Below, one piece after another: positions 36,719 through 45,050 of a stretch of 64,000 nucleotides of DNA; position 1 is the first letter of the stretch, and each line of letters opens with the position of its first letter. Position numbers and translations under genes: made by a program. This stretch comes from an uncultured Synechococcus sp. Lineage in GTDB: Bacteria; Cyanobacteriota; Cyanobacteriia; Phormidesmidales; Phormidesmidaceae. The DNA is taken from NCBI GenBank assembly GCA_937911865.1, contig CALDSK010000023.1, forward strand, positions 1-64,000, given 5' to 3'. A model generated the notes under the pieces. That model saw only the letters and a list, made by a program, of their open reading frames with translations. It did no database searches and had not been told where the DNA came from.

Positions 36719-38074
36719 ATGACGTATTGTGAAAATACTAAAAGGGATTCAAATAATATGGAAGATACACTGTTAGGAAATAGAACAGATGCTGATGGCT
36801 TTAAAGCAAAAGAAGTGTCAAGGGAGCATATCCCAATATCAGCTATTTCCAGTTCGCCTGCATTCTCAAAGAAAAGGATTGACTCAGGCCAGAAAACGAC
36901 TAAAAAAAGTCAGCTAGAGTGCGAACTGTCGCAGCTAAGAGATTTGCAGGCTAACCATTCACTTTGGGAAAATTCTCTTTTTAGATCTTGTGAGTCAGGC
37001 CGATTGAGTCTGAGTGATTTACAGTTCGTGTTTGGTCAATACTCTTTCTACAGCCGTAATTTTACCCGTTACTTAGCGGGCTTTATGGCGAACAGTGATA
37101 ACGATATGCATCGCGCTCAACTAGTTGAAAACCTTTGGGAAGAGAGCGGTGAATCCGATCACAGTCAGCGACATGCCGAGCTTTTTCGTCGTTTTCTAAC
37201 CGATGGATTGGGCATTGTCTTGGCTGACTTAACACCAACATCTGCTACTCAACTATTTGTCAATGAAGTGCTGTCGTTTTGTTTGCGATCGCCCGCCTGT
37301 GAAAGTTCAGCCTTCCTCTCTTTAGGCACGGAGGGTATCGTACCGCGCATGTATGCCATCTTTATCAAAGGACTTCAGCAGGCCGATATAGCGATGGAGC
37401 ATCTGACATTCTTTCAGCTTCACACTGCCTGTGATGATGAGCATGCCGTAACGTTAGAAAAGATTATGCTGTCCTATGCTAACGCCCCCGGCTGGTTCGA
37501 GTCCTGTCGTAGAGCGCTGACATTGGCGCTAGATCTGCGCGAACAGTTTTTTGAGCAGCTTTATCAACAGCTTCAAACTCGGCGAATTGAACCTACCCTC
37601 ACCCGTATCCAAAATCGAAAATCATTGGCTAAAGCGAAGCAAAAATTACACTACACCAATAAACAATCAGGGAAGTTGCTCTATCAGAACAGGGGCGTTT
37701 GGAGGAATCAGTCGATTGATTTTACGGTTGAGCGGCTTGTTTTATCCTCAGAAGTGCTCGACCCTCGCATCTTGTGTATTGCACCAGATTCAATGAATGA
37801 ACGCCATCGGCATGCTCACGAGGCATTGTTTATCGTTAAATCGGGAAAAGGTGTGGTCTGGATTGATCAAAAACAGCTAGATATCGAAGTCGGTGACATT
37901 GTTTTTGTACCCCGTTGGTCAGCTCACCAGGTCAAAAATACAGGCGATCGCGTGTTAACCATTTTGGCAATTACAGATTTTGGCCTTACGAGCAAAGCCT
38001 TTATCGGTAACTACCTCAAAACGGCTCGTATGCGAGTCACTCAAGATGCCGATTATACCCGCTTATCTAGCTGA
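36719..38074 (+). CDS. Haem-oxygenase-like diiron oxidase fused to a cupin
   Basis: A 452-aa two-domain protein. Residues about 75-290 are an all-helical iron-containing redox enzyme (TenA/haem-oxygenase-like fold) with candidate diiron ligands Glu142/Glu143 and His153 (LWEESGESDHSQRHAELF), Glu206 and the final HTACDDEH block (His236, Asp240, His243). Residues about 335-425 are a cupin with HRHAHEALF (His364, His366, Glu369) and the second motif GDIVFVPRWSAHQV (His404). Relatives with a single domain act on amino acids, fatty acids and peptide-derived natural products. The first 60 residues are polar and unassigned. An MFS carrier follows, suggesting a small export pathway. The start is uncertain (GTG 36716, ATG 36719 or ATG 36758). 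Confidence 0.8.
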   Translation: MTYCENTKRDSNNMEDTLLGNRTDADGFKAKEVSREHIPISAISSSPAFSKKRIDSGQKTTKKSQLECELSQLRDLQANHSLWENSLFRSCESGRLSLSDLQFVFGQYSFYSRNFTRYLAGFMANSDNDMHRAQLVENLWEESGESDHSQRHAELFRRFLTDGLGIVLADLTPTSATQLFVNEVLSFCLRSPACESSAFLSLGTEGIVPRMYAIFIKGLQQADIAMEHLTFFQLHTACDDEHAVTLEKIMLSYANAPGWFESCRRALTLALDLREQFFEQLYQQLQTRRIEPTLTRIQNRKSLAKAKQKLHYTNKQSGKLLYQNRGVWRNQSIDFTVERLVLSSEVLDPRILCIAPDSMNERHRHAHEALFIVKSGKGVVWIDQKQLDIEVGDIVFVPRWSAHQVKNTGDRVLTILAITDFGLTSKAFIGNYLKTARMRVTQDADYTRLSS

Positions 38075-38186
38075 GACGCCTTCACCCGGGCACCAATGCA
38101 TTGACGCTACTTAATCATACGTATAGGAGAAAATATCAGCCGTTACGGTTCGTGATCCAAACACATCAACTAACATGTTGGCTTTG

Positions 38187-38239
38187 AGGCACTCTGTTTA
38201 GAACGGTGTTCTGAAGGGAGTTTTCCAAATAGAGTGCCT
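38187..38239 (+). promoter_or_regulatory. Structured leader upstream of the MFS gene
   Basis: 13-base arms (AGGCACTCTGTTT at 38187-38199 and AAATAGAGTGCCT at 38227-38239, one G-U-type mismatch) enclose an inner hairpin AGAAC-GGT-GTTCT at 38200-38212. It ends 30 nt before the MFS start codon, so it could be a translational or transcriptional control element. I recognise no known riboswitch class. Confidence 0.55.
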
Positions 38240-38269
38240 TAAAAGAGTGTTCTATCACCATGGACAGCA

Positions 38270-39496
38270 ATGTCTTCAGAGTTAAAAGTTTTAGGACTCC
38301 CTGCACGGCAGGGAAGATGGCTGCTGGTTTTACTGGGCATAAGCCTTTTGCTCTGTACAGGCAGCGTTTACACGTGGAGCGTCTTTCGTACACCCTTAGA
38401 GTTCGAGCTAAATATCGGTGCCACTGAGAGTTTGTTACCCTACACAATGGCTCTCGTTTTTTATGCCATTTTTGTGACCGTGGCAGGGTTTTATATCTCT
38501 CGAATCGGGCCGCGAACGGTTGCGATTGCTGGCGGGCTGATGGTTGGGCTTGGCTATATTCTCTCTAGTTACGCTGACAATATTGCCGCGATCACGCTTA
38601 CCTATGGCGTCATTGCGGGTACGGGCGTGGGCACCTCATACGGTGTTCCGATGGTGGTGGTAGCGCAGTGGTTCCCTGATAAAAAGGGGCTGGCGGTTGG
38701 CCTCACGATTGTTGGCTTTGGGCTTTCTCCTTTGATCACGGCTCCATTGGCCAACAGTCTGATTGGTATCTACGGCGTTAGAGTAACCCTGCGAATTTTA
38801 GGCATTGCCTTTACTGCCATTATTTTGTCAGTTGCTCTATTACTTAAGCTGCCGCCTCAAGGCTGGCATCCTCAGAAAGTGGCTGCTCGACAAGCTGGTG
38901 CGACACCTATCAAAAGCTATCCAAAGAAGCTGCTGGGCAGTCGTTCTTTTTATGGACTGTGGATTTGCTATGCGATTGGTACGTTAATTGGCCTGAGCGC
39001 TATTGGTATTTCTAGCCCTGTCGGTGAAGAAATTATCAATATTGAGCCCGGGTTAGCCGCCACGAGCGTTTCTCTTTTTGCCTTGTTCAATGGCATTGCA
39101 CGTCCGTTCTTTGGTTGGCTAAGCGATCGCTTTAAGCCACACTATGTTGCGATCGCCACTTACGTCCTAATTATTATTGCCTGTCTCCTCATGGCAAATG
39201 CTCAGTCTGGGCAAGTGGTTACCTATCTGGTCTCCTTTTGTCTATTTTGGTTTTGTCTGGGAGGATGGCTGGCGATCGCCCCTACGACAACGCTTCGATT
39301 TTTCGACCCTAGCCACTATGCTCAGCACTATGGTGTCGTATTTACGGCTTACGGCGTCGGGGCCCTACTAGGAACGCTCGCCACTGGTCAAATTAGAGAC
39401 TGGTTTGGCACCTACACCTACGCCTTCTATCCGATGGCACTGATCGCAGTGTTCGGAATTATCGCGGCCAGCCTCTTGCTCAGACGCGACCAATAG
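38270..39496 (+). CDS. MFS transporter, oxalate/formate antiporter type
   Basis: A 408-aa inner-membrane transporter with twelve predicted spans. The N-terminus (LLCTGSVYTWSVFRTPLE) and the loop DKKGLAVGLTIVGFGLSP are typical of the oxalate/formate antiporter family (OFA), as is the LFNGIARPFFGWLSDRF motif between helices 8 and 9. The substrate is unknown, probably a small carboxylate. It follows the oxidase-cupin gene by 195 bp containing a structured leader. Confidence 0.87.
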   Translation: MSSELKVLGLPARQGRWLLVLLGISLLLCTGSVYTWSVFRTPLEFELNIGATESLLPYTMALVFYAIFVTVAGFYISRIGPRTVAIAGGLMVGLGYILSSYADNIAAITLTYGVIAGTGVGTSYGVPMVVVAQWFPDKKGLAVGLTIVGFGLSPLITAPLANSLIGIYGVRVTLRILGIAFTAIILSVALLLKLPPQGWHPQKVAARQAGATPIKSYPKKLLGSRSFYGLWICYAIGTLIGLSAIGISSPVGEEIINIEPGLAATSVSLFALFNGIARPFFGWLSDRFKPHYVAIATYVLIIIACLLMANAQSGQVVTYLVSFCLFWFCLGGWLAIAPTTTLRFFDPSHYAQHYGVVFTAYGVGALLGTLATGQIRDWFGTYTYAFYPMALIAVFGIIAASLLLRRDQ

Positions 39497-39975
39497 CGCA
39501 ATTAATCATGACAACAAAACATTCGATCTGTGATCTGCGATAGATGTTAAGGATTGGTGAACTTATAAAAGAGAGTTTTTGCATCATCTGTTACTGTTTA
39601 TTTAATGAGAGTATGAACGGCAGGCTGAAAAGCTTTGAATTGAGTACAGCAAAGGCTCTCTGCATACAGACGAAGGAACAGCCTTCTAATTGGCTCACAC
39701 ACAGGCTTTTCAGCTGAGTACACAATACCTGTGCCTCCTATTAGAAATACTCGCCCCTCCACAATGAAATACTCATCGCCTCTACTGCAATAAATTCTCA
39801 GCCCTATCTGCATCAGGGCTATAGCGTTTGAGTACAGCGTTAATGGTTTTAGTAAATCTGGATTGGACTCTAGCGATCGCCCTATCAAAACGCGGTTGCT
39901 ATAAACAGGAAAACACAGGCCCCCAGCGAAATATCGATGGAATAGACATGGGCCAGCACTCGCCCTTTTAATGTC
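39497..39975 (+). promoter_or_regulatory. nifP promoter region with three TGAGTACA boxes
   Basis: TGAGTACA occurs at 39641, 39715 and 39829, all plus strand. The third lies in the 22-nt element shared with the nifB leader (39823-39844), about 130 nt before the nifP start. A minus-strand ORF (39598-39888) overlapping all three is probably not a gene. Confidence 0.65.
39823..39859 (+). promoter_or_regulatory. Candidate CnfR element upstream of nifP
   Basis: Begins AGCGTTTGAGTACAGC, then GTTAAT, then TAAATC. 20 of the first 22 bases agree with the nifB copy (minus strand 13930-13909), in the same orientation relative to the gene. Placed about 130 nt upstream of the nifP ATG, compatible with activator binding above a promoter. 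Confidence 0.7.
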
Positions 39976-40734
39976 ATGTTTTCCAACTTAAAGAGAGTCT
40001 TCGCTCACCGTCTACGACGTTTGGTCTTCCTGGTTGCTAACCGACAACAGGCTGTCAATCAGCAGGTTGTTAATCAACAGTTTCCCAATCAGCAGCCATG
40101 GCCAATCGTAACAGACTTCGAAATAATCTTTAAGCGAGATCCGGCTGCTCGTCACTGGCTAGAAGTGCTGTGCTGCTATCCCGGCCTCCATGCGATCGCT
40201 TTTCATCGTCTCGCTCACTGGCTTCACCATCGTCATATTATCTTTCTCCCTCGCCTTCTTTCGCACCTGGCTCGCGGCCTAACAGGAATTGAAATTCATC
40301 CAGCGGCCCAGCTTGGTAAAGGTGTTTTTATCGATCATGGCATGGGCGTTGTTATTGGTGAAACTGCCATCGTTGGAGACTATACCCTGATCTATCAAGG
40401 CGTCACCTTAGGCGGAACTGGCAAAGAAACCGGCAAACGCCATCCGACCGTGAGCAGCCGAGTTGTGATTGGTGCAGGCGCTAAAGTGCTTGGCAACATT
40501 CGTATTGGTCATGGCGCACGTATCGGCGCTGGTGCGGTTGTTCTGCGAAATGTGCCCGCTCACTGTACCGCTGTTGGTATTCCCAGCCAGAACGTATGCG
40601 AGTGTAACACCCTACGTACGCCGTTAGAGCATGGTCAACTGCCTGACGCTGAGGCCGCTACTCTCAAGCAACTGTTAGCTCGGGTCGAGGTACTCGAAGA
40701 GCAGTTGAACAGTTTTCAATCTTACAGCTTTTAA
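39976..40734 (+). CDS. nifP: NifP, serine O-acetyltransferase
   Basis: A 252-aa CysE-type enzyme that makes O-acetylserine for extra cysteine, the sulfur source for Fe-S clusters. The left-handed beta-helix core covers about 105-195 (HPAAQLGKGVFIDHGMGVVIGETAIVGD, with the catalytic HGMG region and TLGGTGK). The N-terminus has an extra Gln/Asn-rich stretch (three 5-residue units ending VNQQ/PNQQ, encoded by a 15-bp repeat at about 40047-40095) not seen in typical CysE. First gene of the second nif arm, behind the motif cluster at 39641-39859. Confidence 0.92.
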   Translation: MFSNLKRVFAHRLRRLVFLVANRQQAVNQQVVNQQFPNQQPWPIVTDFEIIFKRDPAARHWLEVLCCYPGLHAIAFHRLAHWLHHRHIIFLPRLLSHLARGLTGIEIHPAAQLGKGVFIDHGMGVVIGETAIVGDYTLIYQGVTLGGTGKETGKRHPTVSSRVVIGAGAKVLGNIRIGHGARIGAGAVVLRNVPAHCTAVGIPSQNVCECNTLRTPLEHGQLPDAEAATLKQLLARVEVLEEQLNSFQSYSF

Positions 40735-40793
40735 GATACCAGTCTTCAAGATACCAGTCTTCAAAGTTTTAACCTTCAAAGTTCTAACCTTCA
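40734..40793 (+). repeat. 15-bp repeats after nifP
   Basis: Two copies of AGATACCAGTCTTCA followed by two of AAGTT(T/C)TAACCTTCA. They share a TTCA end, so both pairs look like successive slippage of one ancestral unit. Confidence 0.85.
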
Positions 40794-40837
40794 GCATCAC
40801 TCCCATTTCCCCTTACCCAACTTGGAGTATCAATCTC

Positions 40838-41236
40838 ATGGATAAATCTACACCTGCTACTTCTACAGCTGCTACTTCCACACCTGCTACTTCCACACCT
40901 GCTACCCCTGCGCGCTCAACTTTGGGCCCAGTAGTTGAAGTCCCCCGGGTCGATCGCTGGTCGATTAACCATCGTCTGCAAGAACTCAATATTCCCTGTG
41001 CCTGTCCTGCCGATGGAACCTTGCGCGTCAATGTCAACGATGCGGTTGCGCTCTTGCTGGTAAATAGCGTCGTCCGGCGATTCAAGGCGCCACGCCAGGC
41101 CGGTGTGGATTGGTTAGAGAGATGCTGGGGCACTCAAGTTGCCTGTCCAACGGTTTCCCATTCACCCGTTGCCTGTCCAATAGTTTCTCGTACGACGGTT
41201 TCTCATACAGCGTCTTCTCATACAACGGTTTCCTGA
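40838..41236 (+). CDS. Asr1405/Asl0597-family nif-cluster protein
   Basis: A 132-aa protein; the conserved domain (about 31-95) fits the cyanobacterial Asr1405/Asl0597 family: [35 protein letters not shown], ending WLERCW. In Anabaena asr1405 lies near nifP-nifV, the same place as here. Function unknown. Both ends are repetitive: an N-terminal STPAT repeat (15-bp units, 40850-40910) and a C-terminal Ser/Thr/Val/Cys-rich tail after the conserved WLERCW end, both likely recent slippage products. Confidence 0.75.
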   Translation: MDKSTPATSTAATSTPATSTPATPARSTLGPVVEVPRVDRWSINHRLQELNIPCACPADGTLRVNVNDAVALLLVNSVVRRFKAPRQAGVDWLERCWGTQVACPTVSHSPVACPIVSRTTVSHTASSHTTVS

Positions 41237-41313
41237 AATATCCAGACTGTTTTATAACAGCTGTTCCTTTGAAAATCGTCTATCTATCATTTTGTACTTT
41301 TGGAGCAAATTCT

Positions 41314-41871
41314 ATGACAACTCAAACCACTCAAACGATTCAATCTCTAGTTCGTGCCTTTGGAGATGTTGGTAACAATCCGGTTGGTCTTGAAAAAGAG
41401 ATTACGGTATCTGTCTGCGAAGGGCTAAATCTAGCCTATGCTAGCTTTCAGGTGCTCTATTTGCAGTATCAAAAGCAGCACTTCGTAACCGAAGGCGCAG
41501 AGTTCCTCTCCATCCATGAGTTCTTTCAAGAGAGCTACGGAGATACCCAAGGCCATGCGCACGATATCGCTGAACGATTGAACGGGCTTGGCGGTATTCC
41601 GGCCGGGTCTTTGGTTACCCTGGCCGATCTCTGTTGTTTTAATCCTGAGCCAGACGGTGCCTATGTCTGTCGGCAGATGATTGAAAATGATTTAGCCGCT
41701 GAACAAGATATCATTTCTCTCCTGCGTCGATTGGCTACCCAGGCAGAGAGTGTTGGCGATCGCGCGACCCGCTATCTCTATGAAAAAATCTTGCTCACCA
41801 CAGAGGACCGAGCCTTTCATCTAGATCACTTCCTAGCAGAAGACAGCCTTACCTTTGCCTTTCTAAGGTAG
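41314..41871 (+). CDS. Dps-family ferritin-like protein
   Basis: A 185-aa Dps-type protein: four-helix ferritin-like fold with the ferroxidase-region motif [30 protein letters not shown] and a conserved acidic stretch ([16 protein letters not shown]) near the end. Dps proteins oxidise Fe(II) with peroxide and store iron, here plausibly protecting nitrogenase. The ATG at 41314 has GGAG 9 nt upstream; the frame is open from 41110, overlapping the previous gene, but that part is not conserved. It sits between the Asr1405-like gene and nifV. Confidence 0.85.
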   Translation: MTTQTTQTIQSLVRAFGDVGNNPVGLEKEITVSVCEGLNLAYASFQVLYLQYQKQHFVTEGAEFLSIHEFFQESYGDTQGHAHDIAERLNGLGGIPAGSLVTLADLCCFNPEPDGAYVCRQMIENDLAAEQDIISLLRRLATQAESVGDRATRYLYEKILLTTEDRAFHLDHFLAEDSLTFAFLR

Positions 41872-41879
41872 GACGCTTT

Positions 41880-41928
41880 GCTCACTTAGTCATGTGCTCA
41901 CTTAGCCGTGTGCTCCTTGTCTACATGT
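41880..41928 (+). repeat. 16-bp repeat after the Dps gene
   Basis: Two copies of GCTCACTTAG(T/C)C(A/G)TGT and a diverged third (GCTCCTTGTC...). It is a locus-specific array without a reading frame. Confidence 0.7.
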
Positions 41929-42068
41929 GCTACCGACCTGCCTCGCCCTTGTGGACATCCCTCCAGAGGGGGCGCGCTTAGCGACGGGGTGGGTCCATAA
42001 CGCAGTCTGTTTACAGCGTCTTGCACTTATTTACTCGCAGAATCTCCATCCATCAGGAGCCTTCTCCT

Positions 42069-42206
42069 ATGTTTGATACCTTAATCGTTGTTTTTAGCCT
42101 AGTGCTATATGCCTGGCTCCAGCAGTTTCTTTTAACTCACGTCCTCCCAGATGACTTTGAGAGACTCAAGCAGTCTCAATCAGCTGATGATACGTCACTA
42201 GACTAG
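42069..42206 (+). CDS. Small membrane protein between dps and nifV
   Basis: A 45-aa protein with one hydrophobic span (LIVVFSLVLYAWLQQFLL) and a polar tail. AGGAG lies 9 nt before the ATG. It stops 22 bp before nifV and is likely co-transcribed. Anabaena has a small gene at about this place (Asr1406); the correspondence is positional and not verified. An in-frame ATG at 42021 lacks a good ribosome binding site. Confidence 0.55.
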   Translation: MFDTLIVVFSLVLYAWLQQFLLTHVLPDDFERLKQSQSADDTSLD

Positions 42207-42228
42207 ATTCTCTTTTAAGGCTGCCATC

Positions 42229-43350
42229 ATGATATTGCCTCAAATTTGCATCAACGACACCACTTTACGAGACGGTGAACAGGCTGCCGGTGTAGCCTTT
42301 AGCCTGGAAGAAAAGGTGGCGATCGCCAAATTTCTCGATACTATCGGCATTCAAGAATTAGAAGTGGGCATCCCCGCCATGGGGCAAGGCGAAGCTACCG
42401 CTATTCGCGCAATTTCAGAGCTTGGCCTAAACGCACATATCTCTGGCTGGAACCGTGCCATTATTGCTGATATTCAAGCCTCAATTCATTGCGGGCTGAA
42501 ACGAATTCACATTTCTATCCCAGTATCTGATAGACAGATCCAGGTCAAATTTAGAGGCCACTGGAACAGAATGCTGCAACAGCTACGAGACGCCCTGAAC
42601 TTTGCCTGCGATCACGGTCTTGACGTTAGTGTTGGCGGAGAAGATAGCTCCCGTGCCGATGAGCTGTTCTTAATAGACGCTGCTCAATTTTCTCAGGAGT
42701 GGGGGGCCTTTCGCTTCCGCTTTTGTGACACGGTGGGCATTCTCGACCCGTTTACAACCTTTGAGAAAGTTGAAAAGCTGGTTGCTGCTTTGGACATCCC
42801 TGTAGAAATGCACACCCACAACGATTTGGGCTTGGCTACCGCCAACGCCCTGGCCGGTATTCGAGCTGGTGCAGCTTCTGTAAACACGACCGTCAACGGT
42901 TTGGGTGAACGGGCTGGCAATGCCGCGCTAGAAGAAATCGTGATGACACTAAAGCAACTCTATGGACTGAAAACCGGCATTCAAACTCAGCATTTGCGAG
43001 AGCTGTCTCGCTCTGTGGGCAAAGCTGTCAACTGCCCGGTTCCACCTTGGAAAGCCATTGTGGGTAACAATGCCTTTGCCCACGAGTCTGGCATTCACGC
43101 TCACGGCGTGCTGCACGACCCCAGCACCTACGAGCCCTTCGATCCGCAGGTGATTGGCCAGCAGCGATCGCTAGTGGTCGGCAAGCATTCGGGCCGCCAC
43201 CTGTTGAATCAGGTTTTTCAGGACTCTGGTATTAGCTCAGATGCCGTTAATAGCCAGTCGGTGCTAGATGCTGTACGCGATCGCGCCACCCACCTCAAGC
43301 GATCGCTCACCGTTGATGAACTGCTTGACCTAGTAGCAGATACCCCATAA
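42229..43350 (+). CDS. nifV: NifV homocitrate synthase
   Basis: A 373-aa enzyme condensing acetyl-CoA and 2-oxoglutarate into homocitrate, the organic ligand of FeMo-co. The family start INDTTLRDGEQAAGVAF is at 8-24, the metal-binding HTHNDLG block at about 190-196 and GLGERAGNA at about 222-230. Full length and intact. Followed by nifT 60 bp downstream. Confidence 0.95.
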   Translation: MILPQICINDTTLRDGEQAAGVAFSLEEKVAIAKFLDTIGIQELEVGIPAMGQGEATAIRAISELGLNAHISGWNRAIIADIQASIHCGLKRIHISIPVSDRQIQVKFRGHWNRMLQQLRDALNFACDHGLDVSVGGEDSSRADELFLIDAAQFSQEWGAFRFRFCDTVGILDPFTTFEKVEKLVAALDIPVEMHTHNDLGLATANALAGIRAGAASVNTTVNGLGERAGNAALEEIVMTLKQLYGLKTGIQTQHLRELSRSVGKAVNCPVPPWKAIVGNNAFAHESGIHAHGVLHDPSTYEPFDPQVIGQQRSLVVGKHSGRHLLNQVFQDSGISSDAVNSQSVLDAVRDRATHLKRSLTVDELLDLVADTP

Positions 43351-43409
43351 AAGACCATTGGAAAATCTCTAAAAGAAACTATAAATCAGAACAACAGAGG
43401 AACTCCGAT

Positions 43410-43613
43410 ATGAAAGTCATGCTTCATACCAACCGCGCCGGTAAATTAATGGCTTATGTTGCCAAAAAAGATTTAGAAGAAGAAGTGACCCAACAGACCC
43501 AATCAGAAGAAGCTCAAATTCTCACACTGTCCAACGGGTGGGAGCTTCAGATAGCAGGTCTTGACAATCCAATTCAAACGCCTCAAACAGTTCGTGCTAG
43601 ACGTTTAAAGTAA
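43410..43613 (+). CDS. nifT: NifT/FixU
   Basis: A 67-aa NifT (FixU) protein: MKVMLHTN opening, a middle acidic helix (KKDLEEEV) and the LSNGWELQIA segment typical of the family. The role is accessory and undefined. GAGG precedes the ATG. The order nifV-nifT matches other cyanobacterial clusters. Confidence 0.9.
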   Translation: MKVMLHTNRAGKLMAYVAKKDLEEEVTQQTQSEEAQILTLSNGWELQIAGLDNPIQTPQTVRARRLK

Positions 43614-43728
43614 AGTTGCAAGAGCAAATCACAAAATCTATTTTTGCGTCGTCATTGAGATCGTCATCTTTTTCCGCTCTATTACTCTGAAAATACGCTG
43701 AAAAAAGTAACTCTATAGGAGAAAAAAC

Positions 43729-44193
43729 ATGTCGCATATCGCCTTGAATACCGTGTCGGATATGATTTCAGATATCAAGTTGGACACGGTGCTAGAGAAC
43801 AAACCTCTACCCTCTTGGATGTTTAACCTGGAAGGATTTTTTCTCGGCTTTTTAGGTGACGATCCTCAAAAAGTAACGTCCATCGTTATCGAAGTTGAGC
43901 AGGAACAGCTGGTTATTGAGCTGCCCCAGAATCTACTGGCGGCAGCCCGTCGCTCGGTTCAACAAAAGTCTTTGCAGCCGGGCGACGGGCTTCGCTGTAT
44001 CGGTCGCAGCCAGCTTGACTATACCAATAGCACAATCCGGCTAAACGCCTACTGTCTCTTTCTTGAATCATCGAATTCAAGCTCAGAACAAAACAGGACG
44101 CAACCCCTGCCTCAATTGGTTAAACAGCCAAAGCAGGCTAAAATCTTAAACTATCAATCGAAAAATACTTTTGCGCAGCCGATTAATATCTAG
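43729..44193 (+). CDS. Conserved-looking nif-cluster protein, unknown
   Basis: A 154-aa ORF with GGAG before its ATG and a 2-bp spacer to the next gene. The N-terminal half reads PSWMFNLEGFFLGFLGDDPQK; the middle (IVIEVEQEQLVIELPQNLLAAARRSV, LQPGDGLRCIGRSQLD) looks like an OB-type beta-barrel. The C-terminal 45 residues are basic and Gln/Ser-rich. No signal peptide. I do not recognise a named family; position suggests a link with nitrogen fixation. Confidence 0.7.
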   Translation: MSHIALNTVSDMISDIKLDTVLENKPLPSWMFNLEGFFLGFLGDDPQKVTSIVIEVEQEQLVIELPQNLLAAARRSVQQKSLQPGDGLRCIGRSQLDYTNSTIRLNAYCLFLESSNSSSEQNRTQPLPQLVKQPKQAKILNYQSKNTFAQPINI

Positions 44194-44195
44194 TC

Positions 44196-44699
44196 ATGTC
44201 GCCGACTAACACAGAATCCTTCTTTTACTATTTTGCTTACGGTTCCTGCATGTGCCCTGTTGACCTGAAGCGATCGCTAAAAGAAAGCACCCATCACTAT
44301 ATTGTTGGGCCGGTCACCTTAAAAGCGCATCGGCTCAGTTTTCACTATTATTCTCGCAAGCGTCAGTGCGGTGCGCTAGATATCTCTCCCGATCCCCAAA
44401 GCGAAGTCCAAGGCGTTCTTTATCGGTTACCCTGGCGGCTGAGCGATCGCTTAGATCAACGAGAAGGCGTACACCAGGGTAACTATCGTCATCAGTGGGT
44501 AAGTGTCAATAGCCACGATCGTCACTATCATCAGGTTCGCACCTACGTCGTTGTACAGAAAAGCTCGGTAGAAATCCCGCCCAACGATTGGTACTTCGAG
44601 GTTGTTATGCGAGGTGCTACGACCTGCAAGCTTCCAGAGCAATACTGCTGGGGCTTGTTCAATTACATGCGCAATCTACAGATAAAAACAGCGTGTTAA
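44196..44699 (+). CDS. Gamma-glutamylcyclotransferase-like protein
   Basis: A 167-aa protein of the GGCT/AIG2-like fold: FAYGSCMCPVDLKR (the YGSnM substrate loop, residues 9-22) and VLYRLPWRLSDRLDQREG with the acidic catalytic-type Glu. A role in glutathione/gamma-glutamyl turnover is possible. Found in a nif operon, 2 bp after the preceding gene, so translationally linked; substrate unproven. Confidence 0.8.
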   Translation: MSPTNTESFFYYFAYGSCMCPVDLKRSLKESTHHYIVGPVTLKAHRLSFHYYSRKRQCGALDISPDPQSEVQGVLYRLPWRLSDRLDQREGVHQGNYRHQWVSVNSHDRHYHQVRTYVVVQKSSVEIPPNDWYFEVVMRGATTCKLPEQYCWGLFNYMRNLQIKTAC

Positions 44700-45050
44700 G
44701 AAAAAATTAAACCGTATCGAATGACATAGCAGCATCGCTTCTATGTCGATAAAAATAGCATACGGTGCCTGTGCGTTGTATCGCTAGATTTCAGTAGCCT
44801 TAGCAACAAATAATCGTGCTAATGAAGTAGCCAAAATATCAAAAAGCCAGAATATCAAAAAGTCGAAGTGTCGAAAAATCAAAATATCAAAAAGTCGAAG
44901 TATCGAAAAATCAAAATATTAAAAAGCCACTCTGACAAGCACCTTTTACGCTTGCCAGCATTTTAATAGCCAGTCTTGGTTAACATAAAACCCCTATCAC
45001 AAACCCCCTACTACACTTTGTCAGAAAGCCTGCGAGAGGCCCATTGACCT
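44700..45050 (+). promoter_or_regulatory. cnfR upstream region with hairpin and repeats
   Basis: GACATAG (44723-44729) and CTATGTC (44741-44747) form a 7-bp hairpin 24 nt past the GGCT-like stop, a possible terminator. At 44826-44930 an A-rich unit AATATCAAAAAGTCG / AAGTATCGAAAAATC alternates about six times. No copy of the TTGAGTAC motif was found, so cnfR itself is not obviously under the nifB/nifP signal. Confidence 0.6.

Noticed and set aside
39598..39888. 96-aa minus-strand ORF upstream of nifP
   Set aside because: It overlaps all three TGAGTACA boxes and the shared 22-nt element, resembles no family I know, and the sequence is better explained as a control region.
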